Below the pieces are notes generated by a model that made no database searches, had not been told where the DNA came from, and worked only from the letters and a program-made list of their open reading frames with translations. From Motacilla alba alba (lineage: Eukaryota > Chordata > Aves > Passeriformes > Motacillidae): a stretch of DNA of 64,000 bases. Shown here piece after piece: positions 25,010 to 36,600 of this stretch (position 1 is its first letter; each line of letters opens with the position of its first letter). The translations under genes were made by a program, and so were the position numbers. The DNA is taken from assembly GCF_015832195.1 (NCBI RefSeq), contig NC_052017.1:13778790-13842789 (forward strand), given 5' to 3'.

Positions 25010-25402
25010 AAAGATTCATGTCACCCATAGCTATATTGAGCTCCACCAAACCATCCCTAAGTTTCTTTTCAAGGCTAAAGATCTCCAGCCTATCAAGCCG
25101 CTGTTCATGTAGAAAACATTTCTGAAAAAAAGGAAACATCCTTGTTGTCCTTTTTTGGACCTTTTAAATCCTAATACACCCCAGAGACCATTTTATAAGT
25201 AGAGCTGGGACTGCTGTTCCTTATATGCATCACTTTACATATATCTACATTGCATTTCATCTATCATTTTACTGCCCAGTCACTCAGTCTTTGAAATACT
25301 TCACAGTCTGCCCTTGTCCTACAGGTCTGAATAACTTTGTGCCATCAGCATATTTTCTTATTTTACTGCCTACTTTCTTTTTCAGGTCATTTTTTGACAT
25401 TT
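25010..25402 (-). mobile_element. Ancient CR1-like LINE fragment, 3' half
   Basis: The plus strand reads as the reverse complement of an old amniote CR1-like LINE. Recognisable landmarks, in order, are CTTGTTGTCC with TGGACC (near 25142), CATCACTTTACAT with ATTTCATCTATCATTTTACT (near 25230), GCCCAGTCACTCAG, and AACTTTGTGCCATCAGCA (near 25330) ending in CAGGTCATTTTTTGAC. Mismatches and indels are scattered throughout and there is an internal deletion around 25190-25220, so this insertion is very old. No coding capacity remains. Confidence 0.75.
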
Positions 25403-28299
25403 TTTTCTGAGGCAGTGCTGCTTTAACCAGCTGGTACCTGCTGCACACCCTCAGCACAGCTGGAATAGCTGTCCATGACCTGGGCTGAGGTGACACAGTG
25501 ACCTGGATCAGGAACATGACCTGCAGTTTTTTATGCTGGACTATTTTTAAATGGGAAGGCAGGAATATGGCAGCTTATTCTTCCACTTCCCCAATGCTCA
25601 GGTGAATGAACAATCTTAGCCTATTTAAAGCTTTTCCATATTTCAAATATCAACTTTAAAAGCAACACTCAACCCATAAATTTTCATGGCCACTGTTCAT
25701 AGTGTTCCAGATGATGAATAAGACAAAGGATAGGGAAAAGAAGATCAGGTAAATGTATCCTACTTGGATTAATCTCTGTCAGAAGAAACTCTAGTTTAAA
25801 AAAAAAAAAAAAGAAGAAGAAAAATAGTAGGCTACTAACCAAACTCTGTAGAAATGTTAACCAAGAAATCTCATGAGGAAGAGGATAAAAGAAATTTTGA
25901 TTAAAATCAGTGTGGTTGGAGCATATCTCTAAACATTGGGCATTCTAATGTAGATACCAAAGCTCTTAATTCCAATCTCCCTTCAGCCAGCAAAGATGGG
26001 TATTTTTAGGAAACAATTCACAAAATATCTTTCACATGCCTACATTAAAAATAATTTCAATGACCATATTGATTATATCATCACTAATTATAAAGATTTT
26101 TGGAAAATTAGTTCAGAAGTAAACATCTTCTGCTGTTTTGGACCCCACCTTCAGTGTGTCCACCTTGTTCATGTCTAGAAATAGTTAAATAATGTATAAG
26201 ATGATAGCCCATTCATTGGAACTAAAGTTTAAACACCTTGGTTTAAACCTTTGGACAATTTTTCAGCATGACTCCCCAAGTCATCTCACTCATCCTAGGT
26301 CAATCAAGACAGACATCATGAATAATATGTGCAATTTTTCTTCACTTATTGCACTTGTCCTCTGCATAGAATTTCTAGCATGAGCTCCAAGTTAAAAAAA
26401 AAAAAAAAAAAAAAAAGAAAAGAAAAGTCTACTTTCAAATGGCTACAGCAATCTCAGAGGTAGCTGTTTATCCACAACCATTTGAACAGTATTTGAAAAC
26501 AGTGACCAAAATTGTTTAGTAACAGAGAAAAAAAATAGGTTGTTTTCTTTGGGTTTTTTTTCATTTCCTTCCCTTGATCAAAATCAATAAGTAAAAGATT
26601 TAGAAATTTATGAACTACTGAAAACAAAGGTCCAGGATAGGAAACATTATACAAAATTAATTATAATGATCATTGTTGCCATGATTGTGATTTACAGCAC
26701 ATTCCTCTGCTTGCAGTAAGAAAGACATAAAACAGAATATGGAATTAGTTGGAGAGCAAAACTTTTTCTCTGTGTTTTCCTGAGTGCCAGATTTCTAAAA
26801 ACTCTCTGGCTGTGATGAGTCTCCTCCTGCACTGCAATCACATTGTGGGTAGCTTTACTTCCAAATGTGAAAGGCATTAGATAGTGTGGCCAAACACAAG
26901 GTTAGCTGACCTTCCTTAAGGCAAGCAAAGGAAGCAGACTAGGATGCTGAAAAGTGGGATAACCTTAAAGCTGTGGGACATCTGGTCGCCCTGTACAAGA
27001 TGGAATCAAGCAGCTGCTAAAGTGTCATAGGAATGCTCCACAGAGGCACACAGGAATTATCATTCCAGATCAAACTAATGGTACCAGTACCAGATGCTGC
27101 AGAGGAAGACATAAAACTTCCATAATAGGCAATTATGCAACAACATGTTCAGAAGGGAAGTTTCTCCTTTAAGTCTCAGCCATTTAGTGCATGATTTATA
27201 TCCTGAAGAATGTGGATTGATTTATGTCCTGGAGAAACCACAGTTACCCTAATAATTCATAAATAGGCTAATCCTTTTTTTTTTTTTTTTTAATGTCAAT
27301 GAGTTTTTTCTACATGTTGTAGTTGTGTATTATTAGGAAACAAATATGAAGAAATACTGAAACCAACTGAAACTCAGGGAAGAATGTAGAAGGAAAATGC
27401 AAGGATGTAAATTAGAATATGGCCAAAAGGCCGTAATCTCAAAAAAATACAATACACACATTTTCTCTTTAACCACTTGACAGCAATAAGAATGGTAGAT
27501 GTATAGCTAACAAAGCACAGGTTGGAGCATTCAGGTGTGAGGCTGTGGGAATGAGCACTGCCAGTTCCCTGGATGAGGCCTTCTTCCTTCCCTTCCCTGT
27601 GTCAGAGCTGCCAACAGCCCTGCCACAAGAGAGGAGAAGCACCAACAAGGGTGCTCTCCAACCCCATTGCCTTCGCACTAAACATAAACCAGATTCTGCA
27701 GCTCTGTGATTGAAATACACCCTCAAGTCTCATTCTTCTCGGAGATTGTATACTCTCATCACATGGCACACAGTCTGGTATTATCTTTGGGCAGCTTTAG
27801 TCCAAATTGTGACCAGGCCATTGAGCTGCTTCTGAGAGCTGTTAAATGAAAGACCAAGGCAGTAGAGTTGTGTTACTGAGATAGCTTCTCTGAGGAGAGC
27901 CTTAAACACCCATTGGGCAGGGCTGCTGCAGTAGACTGAGCAATTTTTTTCTCTCTCTCTGAATCTGAGCATGTATTCTAAACTATTTATGTTAAGAAAA
28001 TGCATGCCAGGATCTGAATGTTTGCTAGGGGTATGACATGACAGGCATACATGCTACAGCTGTGTACATCCTGCTGCTGCCAGAGACTGTATTTCATTCG
28101 GAACTACTTTAAAAAAGTAGTTTAAGTTTTATGGCAGCCCACAAAGTGCACCAGCATATAAACACATCCTCATCTGAAAGAGGAGTTTTGGTCCATGCTA
28201 CCACTGTTGAGTCAGTACAAAAATAATGAAGATATAAATGGGAAATATCCATTTAAACATAGGCAGATTGAACAGCTAAGTCACCCAAGTATTTCTTAG
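25403..28299. other. AT-rich sequence with short A/T tracts
   Basis: Holds an A16 tract at 25798-25813 followed by GAAGAAGAA, an A23 tract at 26394-26416 followed by GAAAAGAAAAG, and a T17 tract at 27275-27291. A perfect hairpin with 9-bp arms (AACTACTTT/AAAGTAGTT, 3-base loop) lies at 28102-28122. No gene recognised. Confidence 0.55.
26394..26416 (+). repeat. Poly-A tract, 23 bases
   Basis: Twenty-three A followed by GAAAAGAAAAG. This is simple sequence; no retroposed body was recognised upstream. Confidence 0.93.
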
Positions 28300-29220
28300 A
28301 TTATAAAACTGTGAGGAACCACTGTGCTAATCTAACTCAGTCTTTCTAAAAGACATCCTGTTCTGAGTTACAGATTTCCAGAGACAGAATTTTGCTGTAA
28401 TCCTTGTTAAATTGTTCCAGAGGTTAATCATCTTCTTCATAAAACTAATGCCTCTAAATTGGAATTTTTCCAGCTTCAGCATCCATCTACCACATTTTGT
28501 TATGTCTTTGTCTGTTGAACTGAAGAACCCCTAATTATCAAATGTATTTTCTCCATGGAGATACTTATAAACTGTGATTATGTCATCTGTTAACCTTTCC
28601 TTTGATAAACTAAACAGATTGAACTCATTGAATTTGCAATCCTTGTTTTCTTGTCCTCTAACCATTCCTGTACTTGTCCTCCACATTGCTCACCTCCCCT
28701 CCCAAGTTTGCAGGCAACTACATAAGATGGTGAACCCCAGAACTGAGCATATTAATGTTATCACATTAATAATAACCACACAAAATACAAAGATATAACA
28801 GCCCGACTTCTCCTCAGTATCCAAGCATCACATATTTGTTCAGTTAAGATTCCCTGTTTATATCTGGAGACCTAACAGTTAGTCAGTTCTAATAAACTCA
28901 ATGTGTTCTATGTTGATTTTTAGTCATTAGAGTTTCTTAAAGAAATGCTTGCTGGGTACTCAGATGAATGCCTGACATAAATCCATGTATATTATATCAA
29001 TGTTATTTACCTTTATTAACCCAGTTTGTAATCCCACCAGAGAGAGACATCTGGCTGGTTTGACAAGAACTATTTTCATAAACTCATGTTGATTGGCATT
29101 TAATATATTATGCTTTATTGGAAGCTGCGGTATCCCAAATGTTATCATTTCATAAGGAATTATTCTATCAGCTGTTGAAAGACGAGGTTCCATCCCTGTG
29201 GAAATTCTGTGGGTCATTTT
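28300..29220 (-). mobile_element. Ancient CR1-like LINE with reverse-transcriptase remnant
   Basis: On the minus strand, the frame at 29217-28960 includes a segment ending NNIDIIYMDLCQAF. It resembles the CR1 reverse-transcriptase motif A region of the type VD(V/I)(V/I)YLDFSKAF. It is preceded by HEFMK..LVKPARCLSLV, comparable to HGFMKGRSCLTNL. Plus-strand landmarks of the same old family are ATAAACTCATGTTGATTGGC (near 29090), AACAGTTAGTCAGTT (near 28875), ATCCAAGCATCACAT (near 28820) and GATACTTATAAACTGTGATT (near 28560). The order is collinear, so about 900 bp from the RT domain towards the 3' end survive. Frameshifts and stops make it inert. It overlaps in content with the copy at 25.0-25.4 kb, so the two are separate insertions. 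Confidence 0.8.
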
Positions 29221-29915
29221 GTATTAACTTGATTCTAACTTATATTAAACTTCTCTCAGCCTTTTGTCATACACTATAATGCAACTACCACTGCAGAGGG
29301 GCTGCCTCACACAAGTGCAAAGAGTGGGATAAGAGTGCCCACACTTCACAACAAATTAAACTAAGCAGGTAGTCATATTTGAGCCTTAGGCTTCCAGAAA
29401 ATCAATCTTCTCCTGCAAGAAAAGCTCATTGATCTACAGCCTATGCAACTGTGTTTGCTTTAAAAATACATTAAATAAATTATGATAACGTAGGTCTGTA
29501 TATAAAAGGATGTATTAAACCCAAAACACTTGGATTTACACAAAGCCTATGTCCCAATGCTAGTGCATTACTAGTAGATATGGAAAATTCCCATCATTTA
29601 TTATGAAACACTTCACTCCCAAAACTTCATAAGGGCAGCAGAAATTATAATCAATATTGAGGATCTGAACTGCAATGAACAGAACTGTAATAAGATGAAA
29701 TGTAGTCAAAATACCCAAAGTTCAGATCGAATGGGTTTGGACAGAAATGGGGAGTGGATTCTAGGGTAAAACTTCAACCTTAAAATAAAATTCAAAGTAA
29801 ATTGATGCAAAATTACTATCTAGGTTTGCTCGGCATTCTGCAATCCTAAGATTAGGTCAATAAGACCATTGCACTTTAGATCACTGTAGCCTCTAGTCTT
29901 TAATTTATGCTATGT

Positions 29916-29921
<6 letters not shown>
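29221..29921. other. AT-rich sequence, nothing recognised
   Basis: May include further decayed sequence upstream of the ancient LINE copy. No gene seen. Confidence 0.45.

Positions 29922-29987
<66 letters not shown>
29922..29987. repeat. (TA)33 microsatellite
   Basis: Sixty-six bases of perfect alternating TA, followed by a short partial repeat of TATGTACTA motifs to about 30025. It is fully self-complementary and so can form a cruciform. Length polymorphism is expected. Confidence 0.97.
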
Positions 29988-29988
<1 letters not shown>

Positions 29989-32329
29989 CGATGTACTATG
30001 TACTATTACTATGTACTAGACTTTGTAGCCAAAGCAATGGTTTTGTAAATAATGGATAATCCTGTAAGAAGTTCTACCTAAAACAATGTGGTATGCTTAA
30101 CTGGAGTTTTTTAAGAAATGACAATAAAAACATGAGTTCCACACCCTTTCTCCTTTTATTCCCAGGTCTGGGCACACATTCCTTCGATTGCTGTGCTGAT
30201 TTGTCTCCAAAAACTAGGCAAACACCTGTTTCTATAATAGGTTCTTTTACAAATCATCTGGAGAAGGAAATGCTATTATTCCTCACACCTATTTTGCAGA
30301 ACTTCCAGGAGCTGGAGCAGTCATCTAGAGACTAGCATTCTGAGTTCAACTCCCCTCTCTGTCTAATTAATTTAAACCCTGTTATTCTAACTACCTAAGG
30401 CACTATATTCGTTAAGAAGGGCTTTAGAGGTTTGTGAAGTGTGTTTTTGTTCCCTCATTCTGGAGCTCTTCCATTTTATGTGACCCACTTAGACATGAAA
30501 TGAAAAAGGACAATCTGACTCTAAATCCCAGAGTTTAATTTGCTCACGGGAATGTGTAATAGTAAAACATTATGATAAATAGAGGAGTTCCCTAGATCAA
30601 CCTCTTTGATTTGGTACTTGCTTTCTGTCTTTCTCAGTGAATGTTTAAGTTGCTCATGTAAAGCAGAGGAGCTTTGGGATGGGAGAATGAGGATGTCCAC
30701 TCCTTCCCCTCAGGTTAGGGGTGAAGACACATTCCAGGAGACAGGAGATGAAGGCTCAAATCCAGTTGACCTAGGGAGAAGCTGAACATCTCTCCTAGAT
30801 TGGTGTCCTGATGAAAAAAGTCACTAGCTGTGCTCCTGTTTCCTGGTTTTATTATTCCTAGCAGCAGATCAGCTGCTAGGTTTACTCTAGAAGACACTGA
30901 TACTGATGGGAGAATCCATGTGAGTTATGGCAAGAGTTAGGCCAGGGACAGGTCTTGAACTATTTTGCAAGTCTTCCTAGAGTGGGAATTCAAGACAACC
31001 AAGGAGGTTTTATCTCACCAACTTTGAAATTACTAACATGCAACATGTTCAATATAAATTGTCTAGGATTGCTCTGTAATGCCCTGAAGAAATGTGTTCT
31101 GTGAGAGAGTAAATCATTACAGCTATCGTTTAAACAACACCTTGCAAACATACCTGGTGTGCTCCAGTGACATTAGAAGGGAGCTGAATAACCCACTCAA
31201 ATTAGATGCCTCATTTTTAATGGCTCCATTAAGGCAAAATGAATCCTACTCCTGAAATCACAGATACACTTCAGTTTTAAGAAGCAACTACTGAAAGATT
31301 TGTGGAGCTAATTTGTAGAGCTAAGTACCTGCAATGACCAATCCCATCTAACACTCCTGGTTAAGCTCCAATCTGTTGTGGCTGGACTGAAGCAAAATAA
31401 AATCTTGTTCTTTTTTTTTTCCCCCACAGAAATTCAAAATCTTCCCTTTAGAATTCACCTTGCAACTCCAGCAAGATATATAAAGTGCAGCTCCTCTTTT
31501 CTGTCACACACATCTTCCCTGTATTTTTCCCTTTGACCCTACCAGCATAATCCCAAGAAAATGTTCTTTTCAGGGCCTAAGTCCACTGATGAACTCTGCT
31601 TATTTGTGCCAGATGTAATGTACTTTACTAAGCTCCAATTCATTATCAATATCGTTGACCCAAAGCTGACCTGAAGGCATAAGATAAGGTCCAAGACTAC
31701 CTGGCTAGAACCAATCAAAATTTCTTTGTATTGAAGATAGCCAGGTATTAACTGAATTTTCTGAATCCTTGTGTTATCTCAGTGATCATCAGAAATGTAT
31801 CTGCTCTGACTGCTGGCCACTGACTGGTAAATTGATTCCTTTCCTGGCTTGCGACAAGTGACCATAGAAAGTGACTGCACAGATGAGAGATATCTGGAAT
31901 GTCAATGTCTCTCTACATTCTGAGGGAACCCAAGATTTATTTTTTTTTCTGGGAGAGAGGGGAATAAAACTGAAATGAACATTTTTGATTTTGCTTAAAT
32001 TTAATTTTTATTTAAAAAATTATTCTGACAAAGCATCCCCAAATAATGTCTATTTCTTTAGTCCAGGAAATTATTTTTCTTTTCTCTAAAAATTAAACAG
32101 TGCAGCCAAAGTTGTCAAAAAGGTACAATCTGGAGCAAAAAAGGATTCATGCACATATTTCACTATGTTGTAGAAATGTGTTATGTGTTCTGAGATGGTA
32201 AAAAAATATCTGAGTTGCCTACAGCAGCAATTATCATGGCTCTCAATAGTATCAAGACTGTCCAGTAAGTACCATACACACATGGCCAGACCTAGGGATA
32301 AAGAGAAATAAATAGGTTCGGATCAGGTG
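29988..32329. other. Single-copy sequence, no gene recognised
   Basis: Short open frames only. A possible SINE head is annotated separately at about 30310-30450. Confidence 0.5.
30310..30450 (+). mobile_element. Possible MIR-like SINE remnant
   Basis: GACTAGCATTCTGAGTTCAA followed by CTCCCCTCTCTGTCT resembles the tRNA-derived head of MIR-type SINEs (GGACTGGCATTCAGGAGTTCAA...). The downstream GGGCTTTAGAGGTTTGTGAAG weakly resembles the MIR 3' portion, with the conserved middle apparently deleted. This is a tentative call. Confidence 0.3.
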
Positions 32330-32715
32330 CTGGAAAAGCTTAAAGATTCTGAGGACACCCTATGGCAGCCTTCCTCTACATAAAAGGGGCTTACAAGAAG
32401 GCTGGAGAAGGACTTTGCAGAAGGCCATGTAGACATAAAACAAGGAGGAATAGCTTTAAGCTGAAAGGCAGTAGGTTTAGATTAAATATTAGAAAGAAAT
32501 TCTTTACTATAAGTGTGGTGAGAAACTTGAATATGTTGCCCGGGGAGTATGTGGACGCCCCATCCCTGGAAGTGTTCAAGATGAGGCTAGATGGGATTGA
32601 GTAATCGGGTGTAGTGGAAGGTGTCTCTGCCTATGGCAGGGAGGTGGAACTAGATGACATTTAAGGTCACTTTTGTGTTTCTAAGGATCCTTTCCAAGGC
32701 CTATAATGATACACA
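32330..32715 (+). mobile_element. CR1 LINE 3' end, plus strand
   Basis: Landmarks appear in consensus order. GGCAGCCTTCC with TACATAAAAGGGGC lies near 32360, AGAAAGAAATTCTTTACTA near 32490, GCCCCATCCCTGGAAGTGTT near 32557, and CTATGGCAGGGAGGTGGAAC with TAGATGACATTTAAGGTC near 32630-32670. This is the avian CR1 3' region, truncated at the 5' side. The ATTCTATGA-type terminal repeat is decayed to GGCCTATAATGAT. The 80-codon frame at 32362-32604 is derived from this non-coding tail and is not a gene. Confidence 0.92.
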
Positions 32716-35700
32716 TTAGATTGCTGCACCTGGATTAATGACATTAACAAGTCTGACACCTAAGCCCAAATTGCCATGTAGTGTAGACTTGACTGCAAAT
32801 CACAGATTTCCTGAACCAAGCATTTTCAAGAACTTTCTCTGCAAATAATCCAGGAGCCTAGCTTGATCCCCATCACCATTACATTATGTTATAACCAAAA
32901 AATTAAAAATGCAGAGCTTAAAATCAAATGTGCAATGAACTGATTTGGCTGTCATTGTCTGGTTCTGATAAAATCAGATACAGCACACAGGAAATGCTTC
33001 ATCTTTCTTCCACTCCATTCTTCAGTTCTAAAGGAAAGTCACGTTTTCCCATATACAGAAAAAAAAGAAGGCGACTCATTTTCGAACTAAAACAAATATT
33101 TTCTTAAACTAACTCTTATTTTCCCAAATATTTTACAGGAGCAGACTTTTCTGAAGAAGTTTAGTCAGCTGTGTAGATTGACTTTTGAAGTGTAAAATAA
33201 ACCTTTACTTAACAGATGTCAAGAATATGACTTTGTGAGATAATCATGGGTTTTGTAATAAGTTGGTGGTAGTTCTTTCTATGTGGAATGAATGAAGTTT
33301 TGGTGCCAACTCTAAAAAAATGACAACATGATTATTAACAATTGACTGGAATCGGAAAAGAAAAATTAACAAAACTGACTGCACTATTTTGTGTGTGTTT
33401 GGAAGGCACAAATTGCTCACTAAATGGCATGGAAGTACAGCTGTCTTTAATAGGTACACTATTCCTTCATTTGAGACCAGCAATCATGTGCCCAGGAAGA
33501 CAACCTTTGGCCTAGTCTTGAGACATCAGCCAAAGCTGACCTTTTTCTTAGGCCAATCTTCCTCTACAGGACCTGGATATCCTGATTCTCTGCTAATTTG
33601 ATGGGATTTCCAAGTCATGACTCATCCCCCACGCAGTCATACCAGTTCAGCGCCCCATCAGTTTACACGACTTCTATGTCTGGGGACAGAAAGGGAGATC
33701 TTCTCCATAAATTATGGCTTTTACCACCTCCCCAGAATACAGGGCTGCTCTGCTGTCAGCACAGAGAACAGCATGAGAAGGACATTAACACGCAGTCTAA
33801 ATATTTCCCACGGAGACAACCCTTTGCTGTGCTAAACATCAGCAGTGAAGGCTTGGAAAAGTTGACGCACCTGAGATGAGTGGCACTAAATTTCCCTGCT
33901 GGCTGAACCCATTGGTATTTGGCACAGATTTCAGCAAACTTTCCCACCCTCCAAAAATATCCCTGTGGACTGTCATGGTGCTGCCTGGTTGGCTGTGATT
34001 GTTCTGCACTGCCAGACAGAGTATATAATCTTGAGCTGGAAACAGAAATGTGGGCTTATTGCAGAATTGGAAGAAAGTTGAGGGATGCTTTTATCTCTGG
34101 TGGCCTGACACTGAACTTGCTTGATGGCAATCAGGAGCTGCTCTAGGCAGACCTGAGAGTGGGAGTTTTCACGGAGGCTGGGTCCCCATTCGAAAGGAGT
34201 ACTAACAAGGACATGTGTACTGGCTCTCTTCTCACTTGCTGGCCTTGTGCCTGAGAGCCAGACCTGCTTCTATATATATCAAAACTTTTGAAGTCCCTTG
34301 GGAACAGCAATCCTTTGCCAGTGAAACCATGTGTTGCTCATCCCCCTGTCAGTGCTGTATTGCCAGCTCCCAGCCCTGCCAGCTGACACACTGCTGAGGC
34401 CAGCAGTGGAGAGAGTGGCCAGCCGTCCCCACCTGCCTCTTGGGTCACCCAGGGACCAGCACTCGTCACCTCACATGCTTTTTCATTTCTGTCCTTCAGA
34501 CAGATCCTTCCAGTACTGCTGCTACTCCAGCTCACCTCTATTTTTGTCTATTTTTATTTGGGATAATCTTCTTCCTGCCAGCTCCTCACTGCTTTGTGAG
34601 GAAAATAATATATTTTCTTTCTTCTCATCTTCTCCTTATTCCAATTTTCTCTGTTGTTTTTCAGATTCTACTTCCAAACTTCAGGTTCCTAACCCTCTGC
34701 AGCCAGTTTTATAGCTCACCTGTACACATTACTTTATCTTTTCTTCTATCAATAGACACTTTACAGTCCTCTCCATTCTGTTGCTCCAGATTTCCCTGTC
34801 TGTTTTATTCCTGGATATTCTGCACAGGAATGAGGAGGACAGAGATGAGATAGAATTACCCAAAACCTTTGTACATTAGTGCAAATGCCAGTGTAAGTCT
34901 GAGGTTTGAGAGGCCAGCTTTTAAAAAAAGCAACCATGAATATACAGACCAAAGGTTATTTCAAAGCTACTCCTTTCCTCTCTCCTTGAGTTACTGTTTT
35001 TTGTTTCTGACAGAACCTAATAAGAAAAAACAAAATACTTTATTCTGTGGAGGGAATTAATGCAGCAGGCCTGCAGTGGCTCTTCTGGAGCCCTCCACAT
35101 CTACAGTGAAAATCCATGTAAGTCCCCTGTAAATACACACCCTCAGCATTTCTGCTAAATGCATGCTATTTACACAATAGCCCATTACAACAGCCCATCT
35201 GTCAACCCTCTTTCATGGCCACAGGTGGAAAATGAAAAATTCTTTTGAACAGAGCACTGAGGGTCTTTGGAGGAAAGCTTGTTTGCTGCTGTATAGCCAG
35301 GCCTCCCACAGAGCCAAGATCTGCAACCTTCTGGGGCTCCCAGCCGTGGCTGGCCTTTAGTCAAACAGTGCCCAGGGCAAGCCAGAATTTCATGCCTTTC
35401 CAAGACGCTAATTGATTGGGGATAAACATTAACCTAGAATTTCTGTTGTGCACTCTACTCCTAAGCATGCTGGGCAGCCAACCAGCTAACCCACGCCTCA
35501 GGCTAACCCTACTTCAAGGGTCTTTGTAGAAGACCCAGAAGGTCATGGAAGTTTCGTTCATTTTATGGTACAGACAACTACAAAGCATCTAAACATTTTT
35601 ATTTTTACGAACTTCCTTACAATTCAGAAAATTATTGTGAAACTATGGTGAAGAGAAGCAGGGCATGTGCCAAACTCTGGAGATAGACTCCCTGGTTCAC

Positions 35701-36263
35701 AGATCAGAGCAATGAAGCAGCACCTTAGCCTAGACTGCAAACTGAAATCAAGCAATTATTTAGATCTCATATGCACTTACAGTGACAGATAATCTCCCCG
35801 TTCCCTGAACTCTGAGAGACATCTTGCCCTTCCAAAAATGTCGTCACAGGTTCTCAGCAGATCTGGCAAAGAGTAAGTGCAGTTTAAATACCACTGGCCG
35901 CCGTCCAACTCAGAGTGTATAAGCCCTGGGCTCTCACCCCATCCGACAGTGTGGGAATAAAGTTTCTAAGAGGCGGCTAGAAATCAAAGAAAGAATGACA
36001 GAGATTTTTGTGACACTCTAAAACTATTTGCTGAGAGCTGTCAGGTTGCTAGTCTCCCTATTTTGTTTCCATAATGATTCAATTACTCAATTAAAAAAGG
36101 AAAAACCCACATTGACACACAACACAGGATTAAAAAAAGTCAGCAGCAGGAGACTGTCTTTAAAGCCAAGTTGCACTTTGCCGTGTCCATATGGATTGTA
36201 GCCATATCTATTGTATTATTTTTCCAATTATTTTTCTTTTTTTTTTTCCTCCTCATTCTACTC
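32716..36263. other. Single-copy sequence, no gene recognised
   Basis: Several overlapping short frames at 33389-34853 show no domains. A TATAAG box at 35918 with AATAAAG at 35956 suggests a possible LTR relic (see findings). Short T tracts precede the CR1 copy at 36236-36248. Confidence 0.5.
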
Positions 36264-36600
36264 ATAGAATCACAGAATGACTAAGGTTGGAAAAGAACTC
36301 CAAGATCACTGATTCCAAATATTAAGCTAGCACCGTCGTATTCACCAATAAACCATAACCCCAGGTGCCACACCCACATGCCTTTTGAACACTTCCAAGG
36401 ATAGTCATCCCACCACTTCTCTGGGCAGTCTCTTCCAGTGCCTGACCAACCTTTCAAACAGTATTTTTTTCCTAATATCCAACCTAAATCTTCCCCAGTG
36501 CAATTTGAGGTCGTTGTCTCTTGTCCTGTCACTTATTACCTGGGAGAAAAGACCAAGTCCCCCTGAACTTTCACCTCTTTTCAGGTTGTAGTAGAATCTC
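36264..36600 (-). mobile_element. CR1 LINE 3' end, minus strand
   Basis: The plus strand begins ATAGAATCACAGAATGACT, the reverse complement of the CR1 terminal ATTCTGTGATTCTAT. It continues with AAGGTTGGAAAAGAACTCCA, then AACACTTCCAAGGATAGTCA, CCACCACTTCTCTGGGCAGT and CCTAATATCCAACCTAAATC, and ends near TTTTCAGGTTGTAGTAGAA. These are standard avian CR1 3' UTR landmarks in the right order. The 3' terminus is intact, whereas the 5' side (right end) is truncated. This is the best-preserved CR1 in the window, so it is probably the youngest. Confidence 0.93.

Noticed and set aside
8547..26416. Poly-A/T tracts as tails of processed pseudogenes
   Set aside because: No poly-A signal, transcript-like body or target-site duplication could be recognised next to the A26, T46 or A23 tracts.
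32362..32604. 80-codon frame
   Set aside because: Lies wholly within the CR1 3' region.
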